The notes: generated from the letters alone by a model not told the origin. Shown: positions 35,691 to 46,283, numbered from the stretch's first letter. The stretch is 64,000 bases of DNA from Mastigamoeba balamuthi (GCA_902651635.1 CACRSC010000273.1:429143-493142), one strand, 5' to 3'. Numbers and translations are program-made.

Positions 35691-35992
35691 TGTACAAATA
35701 TTGATCACACTAAGCGGTTTTCTCTGTTTTCACAGGATTTTTCCCTGGCCGAAACAGGTGTGCCCTTTTTCTTGATGACCCACTTGTTTCATCTTTTTCT
35801 TGGTGACCAACTCCTTTTCTTGTTCTCTACCTGGGTGGTCGCCAAAGGACCAATTCGTGGCAGCAAAGCCAGGGGCTGACAGTCCGCCTGCGGACAAACT
35901 GACACCAAGGAGGGTTGTACACTGCTCTTTCGAAAAACTGAATTATCCGTATCACGTCTGATGACCCAAAACTGGCAATATATCCATGTCGT

Positions 35993-36409
35993 TCACAAAT
36001 GTGGACACCAAGGACGTCTCCAGAAGTACAACCCGTACACAAAATCTCCGGAAGTTGAAAGCGCAAGGAACATCGGTGCCGGCAGCAATCCAGTATCCAA
36101 GTGTATGCCCTGTTTGGGTTGCTGCGGAGTAGGCTGAAGGTCCCACGTGAGTCTAGCCATGCAGTCGGCACCACTGTTCTCTTGGCAAATAAAACCATCT
36201 TTGTTGGATTTGAAACAAAACAGGCGCAGGCTTCTGCACTGTTCGTGGAAGGCCTCTTCAGACAGCAGTGGCGTTTCTGGACCACCAGCCGCGTGACTGC
36301 AGGCCCGTAGGCCCAACAGCACCCGCCGTGCGCAGGTCCTGCGCATCGGCTGGCTCCCGCTCTGTGAGGGCATGCGCGGTGTGCAGTAGCACGGGGTCGT
36401 GCGCACCAT
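35993..36409 (-). CDS. possible short gene or gene remnant, unknown
   Basis: In the 860-bp gap between pectinesterase 2 and the amidohydrolase, the minus strand has an open frame of 138 codons from ATG 36409. Its second half (LLSEEAFHEQCRSLRLFCFK, FICQENSGADCMARLTWDL, LALSTSGDFVYGLYFWRR) looks protein-like, but I know no homologue. Composition is near 50% G+C, lower than true exons here. It may be an exon, a decayed gene or chance. The rest of 35641-36502 shows nothing. Confidence 0.22.
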   Translation of the reverse strand: MVRTTPCYCTPRMPSQSGSQPMRRTCARRVLLGLRACSHAAGGPETPLLSEEAFHEQCRSLRLFCFKSNKDGFICQENSGADCMARLTWDLQPTPQQPKQGIHLDTGLLPAPMFLALSTSGDFVYGLYFWRRPWCPHL

Positions 36410-36502
36410 GGGGAGCTCAGCAGTGCCGGCAACGATCCCGATTTTTGGTGGGAACGTCTTGCCGAAGGGCTTTTTTCTGCGGCACCTCAACGTTACCGTC
36501 GG

Positions 36503-37994
36503 ATGGACGCCGACCTCGTTTCCCTGAGGCACGACCTCCACGCGCACCCGGAGCTCGCGTCCCTCGAGCGCGGCACAGCGAGCCGCGTGCGCTCCTTCGT
36601 CGACGCGTGCCGCGGGGCCCCGCAGGCGCCGCCGTCGCGCTGGGTCGACCCCGTCGGCGGCACGGGCCTCGCGCTCGTCGTCGGCGGTGAGCGCCAGGGC
36701 CCCCGCGTCATGCTGAGGGCGGACCTCGACGCGCTGCCCATAGCCGAGCCGGAGTCCCTCGGGCTGCCGTACAGGTCGACAGTGGTGGGCGTTTCGCACA
36801 AATGCGGTGCGGACTGGCGGATTTCTGCGGTGGTGGGAAATGGACTGACTTGCGGCTGACTGAACAAACGCACCCGAAGGCCACGACGGGCACTCGACCA
36901 TTCTATGCGGGGTGGCGAAGATGCTGCTGAGCGGCAAGGTCCCCATCGCCAGAGGATCCGGTATGCTACCCCCCCACCTAACTAATAACGAAGACAACAA
37001 TCCGTGTCTGACCGCGCGGGCAGTGGTTCTTCTGTGGCAACCGGCCGAGGAGCGTGGCGACGGGGCCAAGGCCGTCATTTCCGACCCGAGGTGGGCCGAG
37101 ATACGCCCCGACTTTGCGTGCGTGCCGCACTGCTCCGCATAATTCCTCTGACCCCTTCCTTTCTCCCAGGTTTGGACTGCACAACGTCCCGGGGTTCGAG
37201 TTGGGGGCGATACTGACACGCGTCGGGTGCATTGCCTCGGCCTCCAAGGGCATGTCCGCCGTGTTCGCGGGCAAGACGAGCCATGCATCCCATCCAGAGG
37301 AGGCAACACATTCGCTGTCGTCGCATCAATTGACTGGCGTCTCAACAGGGGTTGCCGCCGACCTCCGCACTCTGCTGCTCCATCGCGCAGCTCGGATCGT
37401 TGGCTGCTCTCTGCTCCCCGTTTAACGACACGGCCCTGGTCACAGTTGTCCACGCCCAGCTGGGAGAGAAGGTACTCAGCGATGACATTAGCCCGCACGG
37501 CTGACACACGGGCACAGGACGCGTTCGGCACGACTCCGGGAAGCGCGCTGCTCCAAGCAACGTTGAGGAGCCACAGCGACGATCAAATGAGCCTTCTTAC
37601 CGAGAAGGCAATCACAATCGTCCGCTCTCAAGCGGCGTCGTGCGGGGTCGCTGTCAGCATTGCGTGGAGCGATGCGTTCCCTTGCGTACAAAATGAGGCG
37701 GGGTGCGTTGCTGTCGTGGAGAAGGCAGCAGAGCAGTGCGGAAGGACTGTGGTTCGCATGCAGCACCCGTTTGCATGGAGCGAGGATTTTGCTTGGTTCA
37801 CACAGTGAGTCTGCTCCCTTGCCCCTCCAATGCGTCTCATACTGTTTTTCAGGGGGTGTCCCTGTGCGTTCTTTGGTGTCGGAGCAGGCGAGAGTTCGCA
37901 TCCTCTGCACACGCCAGCATACGATTTCAACGACAATTTGATCCCCGTATGCACAGAGCAGTTCTGTGCCATCATCGGGTTGATGCTCGCATGA
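36503..37994 (+). CDS. M20 family amidohydrolase (hippurate/IAA-amino-acid hydrolase type)
   Basis: Zinc amidohydrolase motifs: LRHDLHAHPEL, MLRADLDALPI, SHKCGHDGHST (formed across an intron, metal-binding His/Asp), LLWQPAEERGDGA, FGLHNVPGFELG, SHASHPEE and PLHTPAYDFND. This is the M20D set that releases amino acids from N-acyl or auxin conjugates. About six short introns (GTGCGG and GTATGC donors) interrupt it. The last exon ends FCAIIGLMLA. No signal peptide, so probably cytosolic. The substrate cannot be told from sequence. Confidence 0.88.
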
Positions 37995-38122
37995 GAGAGT
38001 CACGCACATGGATGAAAAAGTCTGGTGGGCTCTTCTAATACCAAGATCAAAGCACAGCCACCCAGCAGTTTTGTCTTGTTTTGTGAAGGAGCGGGTACAT
38101 TCCCCACAAGCCTTTACCGGTA

Positions 38123-38962
38123 CTACTTGGGTGCGAATGCTGTGTTGAAACCCTTGAAGAGGCTGACAAGCTCGCCAGAGACCCCCTGGAACCAACAGGA
38201 GTGAGCGTGGATGGCACTCAAGTGAGCGAACCTTCGTGATGGCCCACGCGGGGATCCACCCGCAGGGGTCCGTGTGGACGATGGTGACGACAATGCACTC
38301 GCCAGGAGCCCCCTCGATGGGCGATGCGCGTGTACCCGAGGCGTTGGAGAAACCGCGGACGAAGCCCTTCTCCTGGGGCACCCTGTCGTCGTCCACGCTG
38401 TGGTACAAGAGGCACCAGGCGCCCCCGGGGGCCTCGAAGTGAGTGACGGCCTTGACGTAGTCCCTCTGGCCGACCACACCGCCGACAGCGCTGTGCATTC
38501 TCTCGTGCACGAGCAGCACAGACTTGGTGTGCTCGCCTGTGCCCTGCACAGTCACATTGTCAACTGGAATTGGACACAAGCTTTGAGACAGCGGCAGACA
38601 GTACTGCCAGAGGGGGGGGAGCAGTTGTGTGCGGGCAAGTGGGCTGTTGGTACCTCCCAGGAGTCGACAATGTCGCAGTTCTTGAACATCGGGTTCCACA
38701 GATCGCGCAGCTCGTTTCCCACCAGCGCCCTCACGACAAAGTCCTTGGCGCTGAGCGTCTTGACGTGGGCGCGGGCTGCGAACATGGCGACGCGCGAAAC
38801 AGGCGACGGGCGGGTCCACACGGAGACACCGGTCGCGGCGTCCGTGTGCAGGTGCTTCCACCCCACGGACCCGAGGTCATCCTCGGCTGCGGGAGGCAGC
38901 AGGGGCGCCACCGTCGTGTACGTTTCCTCCAGGAGGCGCTCGTACTCTGCCCTCTTATCCAT
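38123..38962 (-). CDS. START lipid-binding domain protein
   Basis: A single START domain: LHTDAATGVSVWTRPSP, LVGNELRDLWNPMFKNCDIV, GDYVKAVTHFEAPG-like segment, WCLLYHSVDDDRVPQ, and CIVVTIVHTDPCGWIPAW near the C-terminus, the typical order for StAR/PCTP-type lipid transfer domains. Two introns (38540-38680 and about 38165-38225). The ATG at 38962 begins DKRAEYERLLEETY. An upstream in-frame ATG at 39052 would add a hydrophobic segment (IAILFAVHLLCRILLTVLLL) that could anchor the protein, so the N-terminus is uncertain. Ligand unknown. Confidence 0.78.
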
Positions 38963-39052
38963 CAGTAGCAAAACTGTGAGTAAGATCCTGCACAAAAGAT
39001 GCACTGCAAACAAGATAGCGATATCTGAAAACGACAGCCGAAGCCAAGCCAT

Positions 39053-39431
39053 CCCCCGAAGAGATCGCTAGGCGACAATGAGTGCTGAATGCTGCTGTGG
39101 TGGCTTTTGCCAGAGGCCATGCTGGGGGCATGCAGTACATGCCCGCCATTCGTGGATGTAGTGTCGAGGTCGCACACAAGGCACTGGCAGCACACGAGAA
39201 TGTAAGCAGTCGCCGAGCACACACTAGTGGCACTGTACAACATGGCGCTGCTGCCCGAGTGCCACCTGATGATCACCCAGCACCCCACATGCCTTGTGGT
39301 GGCATCTGAGGCAATGGTGATGCACAGGGCCATTGTGCAGCTACTTTAGAGCTCACAAGTGGCACTAGCAATGATGGTGCCAATACACCACAATGTTGTG
39401 TTCATTTATCGGGATCAAAAAGGTCAGCATT
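39053..39431. other. intergenic spacer
   Basis: 379 bp between the START gene and the glycosyltransferase stop. Lower G+C, no recognisable gene. Confidence 0.6.
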
Positions 39432-40493
39432 CTAGATGTTATTTCCTCTTACAGTGAAGTTGGGATGCGTGCTGGCGGGACCTGCCTCACCTGTGACTGT
39501 TGCCCAGTATCCGTTGAACAACACCAGCATGTCGAGGTGGTGCTTTGCAAGGGCCAACTTCCACATGTCCCTGCCTCGTTTTCTGAGCTCTGCATACCGT
39601 GTGTTGCCCTTATCCTTGTGATGCAGTATCAGCACGTCCTGGCACAACGCCACCCGCAGGCCAGCATCCTTTGATCGCAGGAAGAAGTCCTCGTGCTCGG
39701 CAAGCTTCAGGGCGTCATCCCAGCGCACTTCCCGCACTGCCTCTGTCCTCGCAGCGAAGAAGTTGATGCCAATGTCAACGAACGAGCACTCGCTGTGCCC
39801 GGGGACGCCTCCTCTGTTACCTTCGACCAGCCTGAGAACCCTGCGGCCGTCCTCCTCTGCCGTCGACATGAGCCCCGCATAGTAGTAGTCCTTCTGGGCC
39901 TTCTTTCCCCCCTTGGTCTTCGGAAGGTACAGGCCGCCACACACAATGTCTGCCTGGCCCGACGCCACAGGGGCCACCAGCTTTGCAGGGTCCGCTCTGC
40001 CCGCAAACTCGTAGTCGTCGTCGCACAGGACAAAGTACGGCGTCTCCACGCCGTCTACGAGGGCGTTGCGCACAGCCGAGAGGCCCGCGTCCGGCGGCAG
40101 TCGGAGGTACTTCGTGGCCCCGAGCTCCTCGGCGAGCGCCTCGCCGACAGGAGCCTCGCCGTCGTCGCCGACGAGCAGCGGGGCGCAGGGCCACTGGGCG
40201 TGAACCGAGCGCAGGAGCCGCGCCAGCGACTGGGGTCGGTCCATCGTCTTCACGATGAAGCTCGTGGTCTTCTCGAACGCGGTGGGCTCTCTGCCGCAGC
40301 CCTTGCGCGGTGGGAGTGGCTCCGGGACGGCTTCCCGGGCAGTCGGGTGCGCTACGACCGACGGCGAGGGCGAGAGGGTCGCGGACGGGACGACAGGAAG
40401 AGGGGTGAGGAAGAGGATTGCCCACATGCAGACAATCGCGAAGAGCGTCATGGACACGGCAACACCGCGAGGAGCGCGAGCACCCGCCGCCAT
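39432..40493 (-). CDS. type II membrane glycosyltransferase, beta-1,4-GalNAc-transferase-like
   Basis: Intronless, 353 residues. A short cytosolic tail, a signal anchor (VAVSMTLFAIVCMWAILFLT) and a Pro/Ser stem precede a GT-A catalytic domain: TTSFIVKTMDRPQSLARLL, a DxD region LCDDDYEF, DIVCGGLY, GHSECSFVDIGINFFAART and LAEHEDFFLRSKDAG, then HHKDKGNTRYAELR. The pattern resembles the GM2/GD2-synthase (B4GALNT1) family of Golgi enzymes. The acceptor is unknown. An imperfect palindrome including CTCGATATTTCGCGAG lies about 30 bp upstream (40521-40536). Confidence 0.82.
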   Translation of the reverse strand: MAAGARAPRGVAVSMTLFAIVCMWAILFLTPLPVVPSATLSPSPSVVAHPTAREAVPEPLPPRKGCGREPTAFEKTTSFIVKTMDRPQSLARLLRSVHAQWPCAPLLVGDDGEAPVGEALAEELGATKYLRLPPDAGLSAVRNALVDGVETPYFVLCDDDYEFAGRADPAKLVAPVASGQADIVCGGLYLPKTKGGKKAQKDYYYAGLMSTAEEDGRRVLRLVEGNRGGVPGHSECSFVDIGINFFAARTEAVREVRWDDALKLAEHEDFFLRSKDAGLRVALCQDVLILHHKDKGNTRYAELRKRGRDMWKLALAKHHLDMLVLFNGYWATVTGEAGPASTHPNFTVRGNNI

Positions 40494-40599
40494 CCCGGCT
40501 GTGTTGATTGCCGAAATCCTCTCGATATTTCGCGAGATTTGTTGTGGGATAAACATAATATTATTCCGCCATACACACAGCGACCAAATTCTCCCCTTT

Positions 40600-40845
40600 G
40601 TGCCACGTTTCTCACGTCCAGCCAAGGGCGCGTCGTGCTGTTCCTGCCAGCCACTGCGTGACCGAGGCTTTCCGGACGTCGCGGCGCACCAGCGCAAGTA
40701 CTTGCAGCTCATCGTGCACAGGATCGTGTGACCCCGCCTTTGGCCCCAGGTGCCAAGCCCGTGGGCAGTCTGCACGGACCTGCAGCTAAGACAGTACTTC
40801 ACGATCCACCACCTCTCCTTGATCCCCTCATTCAAGATTTTATGA
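40600..40845 (+). pseudogene. possible 3' gene fragment
   Basis: Plus-strand reading gives protein-like pieces (GFPDVAAHQRKYLQLIVHR, then after a putative 24-nt intron VPSPWAVCTDLQLRQYFTIH) ending at a TGA at about 40843. No ATG lies between it and the divergent glycosyltransferase start, so it would be a headless remnant. It abuts the left edge of the A+T-rich island. No homologue recognised; low confidence. Confidence 0.22.
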
Positions 40846-40852
40846 TAACCCC

Positions 40853-40872
40853 CCACACACACACACACAACG
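40853..40872. repeat. (CA)n microsatellite
   Basis: Uninterrupted CA dinucleotides at the left boundary of the A+T-rich island. Confidence 0.9.
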
Positions 40873-41048
40873 GACTTATTCCTCAATAATATTAAAGTAA
40901 TGAAGAAAGAAAATATATTATTAAATACATAAATATAAATAGTGTTCATGTTCACACTTTTTATCGGGATTTTCCTTATGTTTGCTCTTAATTGAGAAGA
41001 AACGAAATGATGGAAAATTTGCCCATCTCAGTGACTGCTTCAGAGGCA

Positions 41049-41300
41049 CACCACTGCAATGAAGAAGAAGGTTCAGTGCTTAAGAAAACCATTGTTCTCC
41101 CTTGAACTAAAGGTAGCACAGCAGTGCCTGATTTCTAAAAAGAGGTGGCTTCTGCACTTCTTTTTCTTCCATTCCACCACTGTAATGAAGAAGGTTCAGT
41201 GATTAAGAAGACCATTGTTCTTCCTTGAACTAAAGGTAGTACAGAAGTGCCTGATTTTGTAAAAAAAAGATGGCTTCTGCACTTCTTTTTCTTCTATTTC
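41049..41300. repeat. tandem duplication, about 126-bp unit
   Basis: Two adjacent copies starting CACCACTGCAATGAAG (41049) and CACCACTGTAATGAAG (41175). They share GGTTCAGTG.TTAAGAA, CCTTGAACTAAAGGTAG and GGCTTCTGCACTTCTTTTTC. About 85-90% identical by eye. Confidence 0.85.
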
Positions 41301-41485
41301 CTCTGAATTTCCTTTTCCGGATTCATTTCTTATGCTATCAAATACAAAAAATCTGACTTTGAATCAGATCTGTCCTTTGCTGCTTTTTACTTGAGCTTGC
41401 ATCTCAGTCTTCTCTTCTTCTGGATTGTGACCAGTCTGATTACAGTCATATTCCTGTTAGAAAGGTACAACCAGGATTTCTGCTG

Positions 41486-42051
41486 CATACATCAATCAGA
41501 ATGCTCCCAGCATTTTCTTTGGTATCTTTCCTTCTATTGTCCTAACAGGCAGATTGCAGTTCTCTACAGAAGCCCAGATCTATAATTGTTTTATTTAAAA
41601 CTAATTAATTGGCATACCATTCACACATGCTGTACCAGTGGTTCTTTTCCTGGTTCTTTCTGTGGAATTTCTGGAAATTGAACTTCTGCAAAGGTCTTCT
41701 CTTCTAGCTGACTCATCTGTATACTTTTTAGTATGAATATTTATATTATTTATTATGTCACCTTGTTCTTGGATGTTTTGAATCACAATTATATACCAAT
41801 GACAAGACACAGGTTTTTTCTTTTTCAATTTTAATATCTATCACTTTAATTTTGTCTTATCTGTATCACCGGAACTGTCATGCAGATAACTATCAGTATC
41901 TTCATTTTGTGCATATCAGCCAGATTGCTTTCAGCATTTTCTTATCTTTCTCTCTGTTATCTGAACAGGCAGACTGCTGTCCAGAGAGATCCAACTCTAT
42001 TATCATTAAATATAATATAACATCATTTGCCTATGCTGTACTGATGGTTCT
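41486..42051. repeat. diverged direct repeat pair (41486-41645 and 41912-42051)
   Basis: Both copies carry in order CATA.ATCA.NCAGA, CAGCATTTTCTT, CTNAACAGGCAGA.TG, TATAAT.. and GCTGTAC.GTGGTTCT-like blocks with many substitutions and small indels. The duplication is therefore older than the 126-bp one. Confidence 0.55.
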
Positions 42052-42162
42052 CATTAACCATTTGGTCATCACTGCATTTTATTCACTAAAGCAATAAAGT
42101 AGCACATGTAGTGATAAAATTACAGCACTAAATTTTGCACTAAGTTAGTGCTATAATTTAAT

Positions 42163-42205
42163 AGTGCATAATGTGCATAATGTGCATAATGTGCATAATA
42201 CATAT
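42163..42205. repeat. TGCATAATG microsatellite
   Basis: Four to five tandem copies of the 9-mer TGCATAATG inside the A+T-rich island. Confidence 0.85.
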
Positions 42206-43053
42206 AATGTGCACAATACACATTAATCGTGTTTAGTGATTTTAGCAATTTTTAGCAATTTATTTTTCAATGAAAACGATTTAAACAATTAAAACACCAG
42301 AAAACGATGTGTTAATTTAAAGATTGAAATTTATTTGTTCTGTATAGGTATGAGATGGGGTGTATTAATGTGGAGTAAGGAGAATCAGTTCTTAAGCTCA
42401 GTCTTCATAAGAGCCAGGCGTGGCACCAGGCTCTGCTCATATTATCTTTCATATCTGTAAAAATGGAACCTGTGAGTATTCGAACGGTTTAGCGTTAATA
42501 GCGAGCGCATCATGTGCATTAATTGCTAATCTGCACATTCTTCATGACTCCTGGACAAACAGTAAGTTATATATACTAAACAGGTGTCAAAAGAGAGCAA
42601 AGGAAGTAGTCAAGGGACACATCTGAAAGATGTTCTGTAAAAGGGGAAAACTGTGTGTTGGAGAAAGGAGGATGTGCACCTTCAGTCTTAACCTGATATG
42701 AAATGAAAAGAGTGATGGTCTTGAGAATGACAGTCTTATAAGGCAGATGCAAGCCATCAGGAATCCGCAAACTGAGAAACTGAGCAGCACATAGTAAAGG
42801 ATATCTGTAGCAGTGCATAGCAGATCCACATGTAATGGCATATAGCAACATAATGAGTAGCAGACTCATGCATAGCAGTATGTAGCAGAGGTCACACATA
42901 GTGATGCTTAGTGGACCCATGCATAGCAGTGTGTAGTGAAGGCCTGCATAACATCATGTATGTGATACAGTGGCTGATAGTTTTGCAGTTTATGCTATTT
43001 GTGTACCACTCTCAGCAAAAAAGATCCTGGCAAAAAGGCATTAACTTTTTGTA

Positions 43054-43143
43054 GGCCCCCCTGAGGGGTTCTTTTTGCTCTATAGATCTGTAGAGAACGT
43101 GGCCTCTACAGGTCTATAGAGCTAAAAGAACCCCCCAGGGGCC
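43054..43143. repeat. long imperfect inverted repeat (hairpin)
   Basis: Left arm 43054-43095 and right arm 43104-43143 are near-perfect reverse complements (GGCCCCCCTGAGGGG with CCCCCCAGGGGCC; GCTCTATAGA with TCTATAGAGC; CTGTAGAG with CTCTACAG), separated by 8 nt. Looks like a MITE core or a structured RNA. No TSD identified. Confidence 0.8.
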
Positions 43144-44490
43144 AGGGCTGAGCTGATGCCTTTGGAAGTTATTTTTAGACCAGTGGAAGAAATCTGCCCA
43201 CAACTCAGTCGTGCCAGTTTGCCTTAGTCAGCTCCTGCCTCTGCTTCTTTGGAATAAACTGTCACACCTGATACCCTGATCAGTCTCCTCCAGCTTCAAG
43301 AGGTGTGTTTCTTTGTCTTTCTTATTGTGAGTGCTCTGGCATTGCTCACACAGGCCACCCCAGGTGGCACAAAGTAACTTCATATTGTTGTATCTCAAGT
43401 AGAGGTAAATCCAATTCCAAAAGTTTCATTTCATTCAGACAAGAACATTTTACAGGAGCAGAGTGGTACTGTGTTACCTGGACAGACAGTAATGCAATGA
43501 GAAGCAGGTTATCAGGAATTAGCAGCAGCTAAGTCTTGCACAGATAACATTCAGATAACATCAGAGCGAATACTTTGAGCTTGTATCTATCACATACTGC
43601 TTCAGCACATGTGACAGATACTATATATATTACAGTATCATGTGCAATAGGCTGGGTATATGAGCAGTTACCATCACCCTAAGAAATGAAATGCAACATC
43701 AGGCAGATTATCTGCTCTGTTCATTGCAGACAGGGCAGCTGCCTGAAGCCAGACCAAAGCAGTGAAAAAAATGCCAGTTTGTTGTGAATGGCATAGATAT
43801 TCAAAAGAGAACACTATTCAATCCACATTATTAACATTATAAGTGCAGCAAAGAGAGAGTGGTGCCATATCAGTCAGTTCAGGCAGTTTGCTGGTATAAG
43901 TAGTTCTACCATTCATTCACTACACACTGCTATGCCAGCCTTCACTATATGCTGCTAAGTACTTGATGTAAGGCAGAATATGCAGACTGCTGCAGTCTTT
44001 GTGAGCTCGTACACAAGATCAGGAACTGGCATGTCATTACTGTCTTGAATAATAAACAATTCATATATCTGATAAGCTCATGATATGATAATGTTGCATG
44101 AGCTCATGATATTCTACCAGCATTAAGCTTTAGTAGAAGTGACAAACCAAGTCCCTTACAATCACTGTTACATATGTCCCCTCACTCACTATCATACAGC
44201 TGGTCGTACATACACATGAAGGAATGACATGGTTGTATGCTCTCACTGCAGTCAGTCTGCATCTGCAGCTCCCCCAAGCTCATCTGTATTCTTGCATGCC
44301 CCCTTCCCTCCTGTTCAATGTCACTGCTGCTAATACAAGTACAAGTCAGCACTTTAGTATGTACGTGATCCAGATGCACTATACGTATACAGCTACGAGA
44401 AGCGATTCCATACCACATGCACTGCGTTTCCCATTGGCTGGATGCACGCAGTGTACTCATGCCCGGCCTTTCATAGGCTGCACCAACTTA

Positions 44491-44533
44491 GAGCACCCGG
44501 AAAAATCCGCGCCACCCAAAAAATCCATGCCAC
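44491..44533 (+). repeat. transposon left terminal inverted repeat
   Basis: 43 bp beginning GAGCACCCGGAAAAATCCGC. Differs from the right TIR at three positions. Confidence 0.95.
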
Positions 44534-44742
44534 TGACAACAGAGAAATTTCAGCATTGTTGAGGATGAAAGAGGCCCGTGCCCACCATCATGGTGGCGAT
44601 GAGGGGAGTGAGAGGGGCGATGACCTGGGGGGCAGGTGTGAGCGCGTGCTGGAGGGGCTGCGGGGGCGGTGGCTGTCCCCTGGCACAGGGCGGCAATGAC
44701 CTCGGCAGAGGTGAGGACGCGGCTGTCGATTCGCACACTCGT

Positions 44743-46143
44743 TCATGTAAGATACGGATGGCGTGGGGTAATAGTAGCTGAGACATAGTCGCATCTGTCC
44801 AGTATGAGTTCTGGGAGGAGTGGGAACAGGCCACCACGGGAGAAACCAGAACGAACTGTCTCATCATACAGGGCATGATAGAGGGCCTTTCTGGCTGCAG
44901 AGAGCAGTTGTTCACGTTTATCATTGAGTGTCATAGTGCCTGTAAAGGAGATCTCCCGAGTGAGGTGGTGCTTGAACACAGCAAATATACAGAGATCAAG
45001 AGGCTGCAGTATGTGTGTGCAGTGTGAGGGAAATGTCATAACATAGATGTTGTCCCTCATCAGCTCCTCAAGCAGATCCACATTAGCACGTGATGAGTGG
45101 CTATCCAGAAGGAGAACCACTGGGGCATGAGGCTGACCGTGCTGCTCCCTGCGCTGGTGAATCTTGGGAACGAAGATTTTTCCATCCACTCGGAAAAAAT
45201 CTTCCTGTTTATTCATCCCTTGGATGACCCTGCGAAGTTATAGTAGCCCATGTAATTGACAGCACCTCCAGGCAAATTAATCAGAGGAAAGATCAGACCG
45301 GGCTGAAGATGTGTTCCATCAGCACCAATGCAGAGTATAAGAGTCACATGCTCTGTCCAATTTGGAACATGACATATCCCATGACGCCTGACACAATCAG
45401 CATCATAAATAATGATCTTGCACTTATCAGTGTCTGGTGACAAAAACATCTCATCAAGATTGAAGAGTTGCCAGTCAGCTAGACAAAGTTCTGATTGAAT
45501 CTGTTGATATAGGCCAAACCAGAGAGCAAGCTCCTCTCTTGATGCCTTGCGTTCCTAAAAGTATGTTAAAATCAATATATGTATACAAATATATAGAAAG
45601 TTGGAAAATAATATTGACGTCATTTTACGAACCTCCTCAATCAGGCGAGGATGGGCCAAACGAATCTCTTGGTATCTCTGAAGCATCTTGACCGCCCAGT
45701 CCAAAGTAAGAACCGGAATCATATCACTTGGATCGACCTGAATTCTATTATTGATAATTCGTCTTGCCTAATTGGATATTAAGTTGTGATAGTAAGAATT
45801 GGGTTTATTTTATCTCCAAAAATAGTACCTCCTCAACAACATCTGCAATCTCGGGATCCTCCCCCTCGTTGAGGAAGAAGTCATGGAGCCACCTCAACAG
45901 CAGCTTCTCCTCATCCTCTCTCAGTTGGCAGGGATGACCTAGTTCGTGAGGCTCTCGTTTTGCTGCTGTAGCAGCATTGGCCCTCTCCAGAGACCTTCTT
46001 GATACTCCTGTGGAGGCACATGCACAGCGTGTGCTGAAACCATGGCTAATAAGCCACCTTGCCTTTGCCTCTGCACTTCCCTGATCGCGACCCTCCTGGG
46101 TTGCCAGCAGCAGGCGGGCTTCGTTCCTCTTGGTATTTGCCAT
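44743..46143 (-). CDS. DDE-superfamily transposase, pogo type, with one frameshift
   Basis: Start MANTKRNEARLLL at 46143, an N-terminal helix-turn-helix region (STRCACASTGVSRRSLERAN), then two introns: 45768-45828 (VVEE to ARRIINN) and 45555-45632 (LIEE to ERKASRE). The DDE_1 catalytic core has LFNLDEMFLSPD (first Asp), VVLLLDSHSSRANVD (second Asp) and FPSHCTHILQPLDLCIF (third Asp). The frame shifts by one base near 45215 (AGSSKG then MNKQEDFF), so this copy is probably inactive, although all three acidic residues remain. Stop at 44743. Confidence 0.88.
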
Positions 46144-46153
46144 TGTTTTCAAA

Positions 46154-46196
46154 GTGGCGCGGATTTTTCGGGTGGCGCGGATTTTTCCGGGTGCTC
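46154..46196 (-). repeat. transposon right terminal inverted repeat
   Basis: Reverse complement of the left TIR, 40 of 43 bases. Contains two AAAAATCCGCGCCAC units where the left end has one intact and one altered copy. Confidence 0.95.
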
Positions 46197-46283
46197 TATC
46201 TAACCCTAAATAATCCCCCGCAAATCCTGACAGCGCCGAAGAATCTCTTCTGTCCCTCGCCAAAATCTAGCATTCCCGCGGGA

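Larger units (their letters stand above)
40851..44488. other. A+T-rich, apparently gene-free island
   Basis: About 3.6 kb with far lower G+C than the rest of the window (roughly 35-40% by eye). No ORF above about 115 codons and none with family resemblance. It begins with a (CA)n tract and A+T-rich DNA at 40851-40950. It contains a 126-bp tandem duplication, an older diverged repeat pair, a 9-bp microsatellite, a long hairpin and degenerate GCATAGCAGTRTGTAG-type repeats (about 42800-42950). It ends at the left end of the DNA transposon. Origin not determined: decayed repeats, acquired DNA or an assembly join. Confidence 0.75.
44491..46196 (-). mobile_element. pogo/Tigger-like (DDE_1, CENPB-type) DNA transposon
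   Basis: 1706 bp bounded by TA dinucleotides (44489-44490 and 46197-46198), the Tc1/mariner-pogo target duplication. Terminal inverted repeats are 43 bp (44491-44533 and 46154-46196) with 40 of 43 bases matching. Each TIR contains a direct repeat of AAAAATCCGCGCCAC type, probably transposase-binding sites. The transposase reads right to left. Composition (about 45-48% G+C) differs from both the island on its left and the host genes on its right. It is inserted about 85 bp upstream of the TKL kinase start. Confidence 0.93.

Noticed and set aside
35993-37531. Long minus-strand open frame of about 510 codons
   Set aside because: It runs antisense through the M20 amidohydrolase, whose motifs are strong on the plus strand. 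Only the part left of 36410 lies outside that gene and is kept as a low-confidence possibility.
39063-39333. Minus-strand 124-codon frame upstream of the START gene
   Set aside because: Cys/Ser-rich, no motif. Part overlaps the likely promoter and 5' UTR of the START gene.
43200-43320. AATAAA within a T-rich context, considered as an LTR-type polyadenylation region
   Set aside because: No paired copy, no TG..CA ends, no internal coding region. Left as part of the A+T-rich island.
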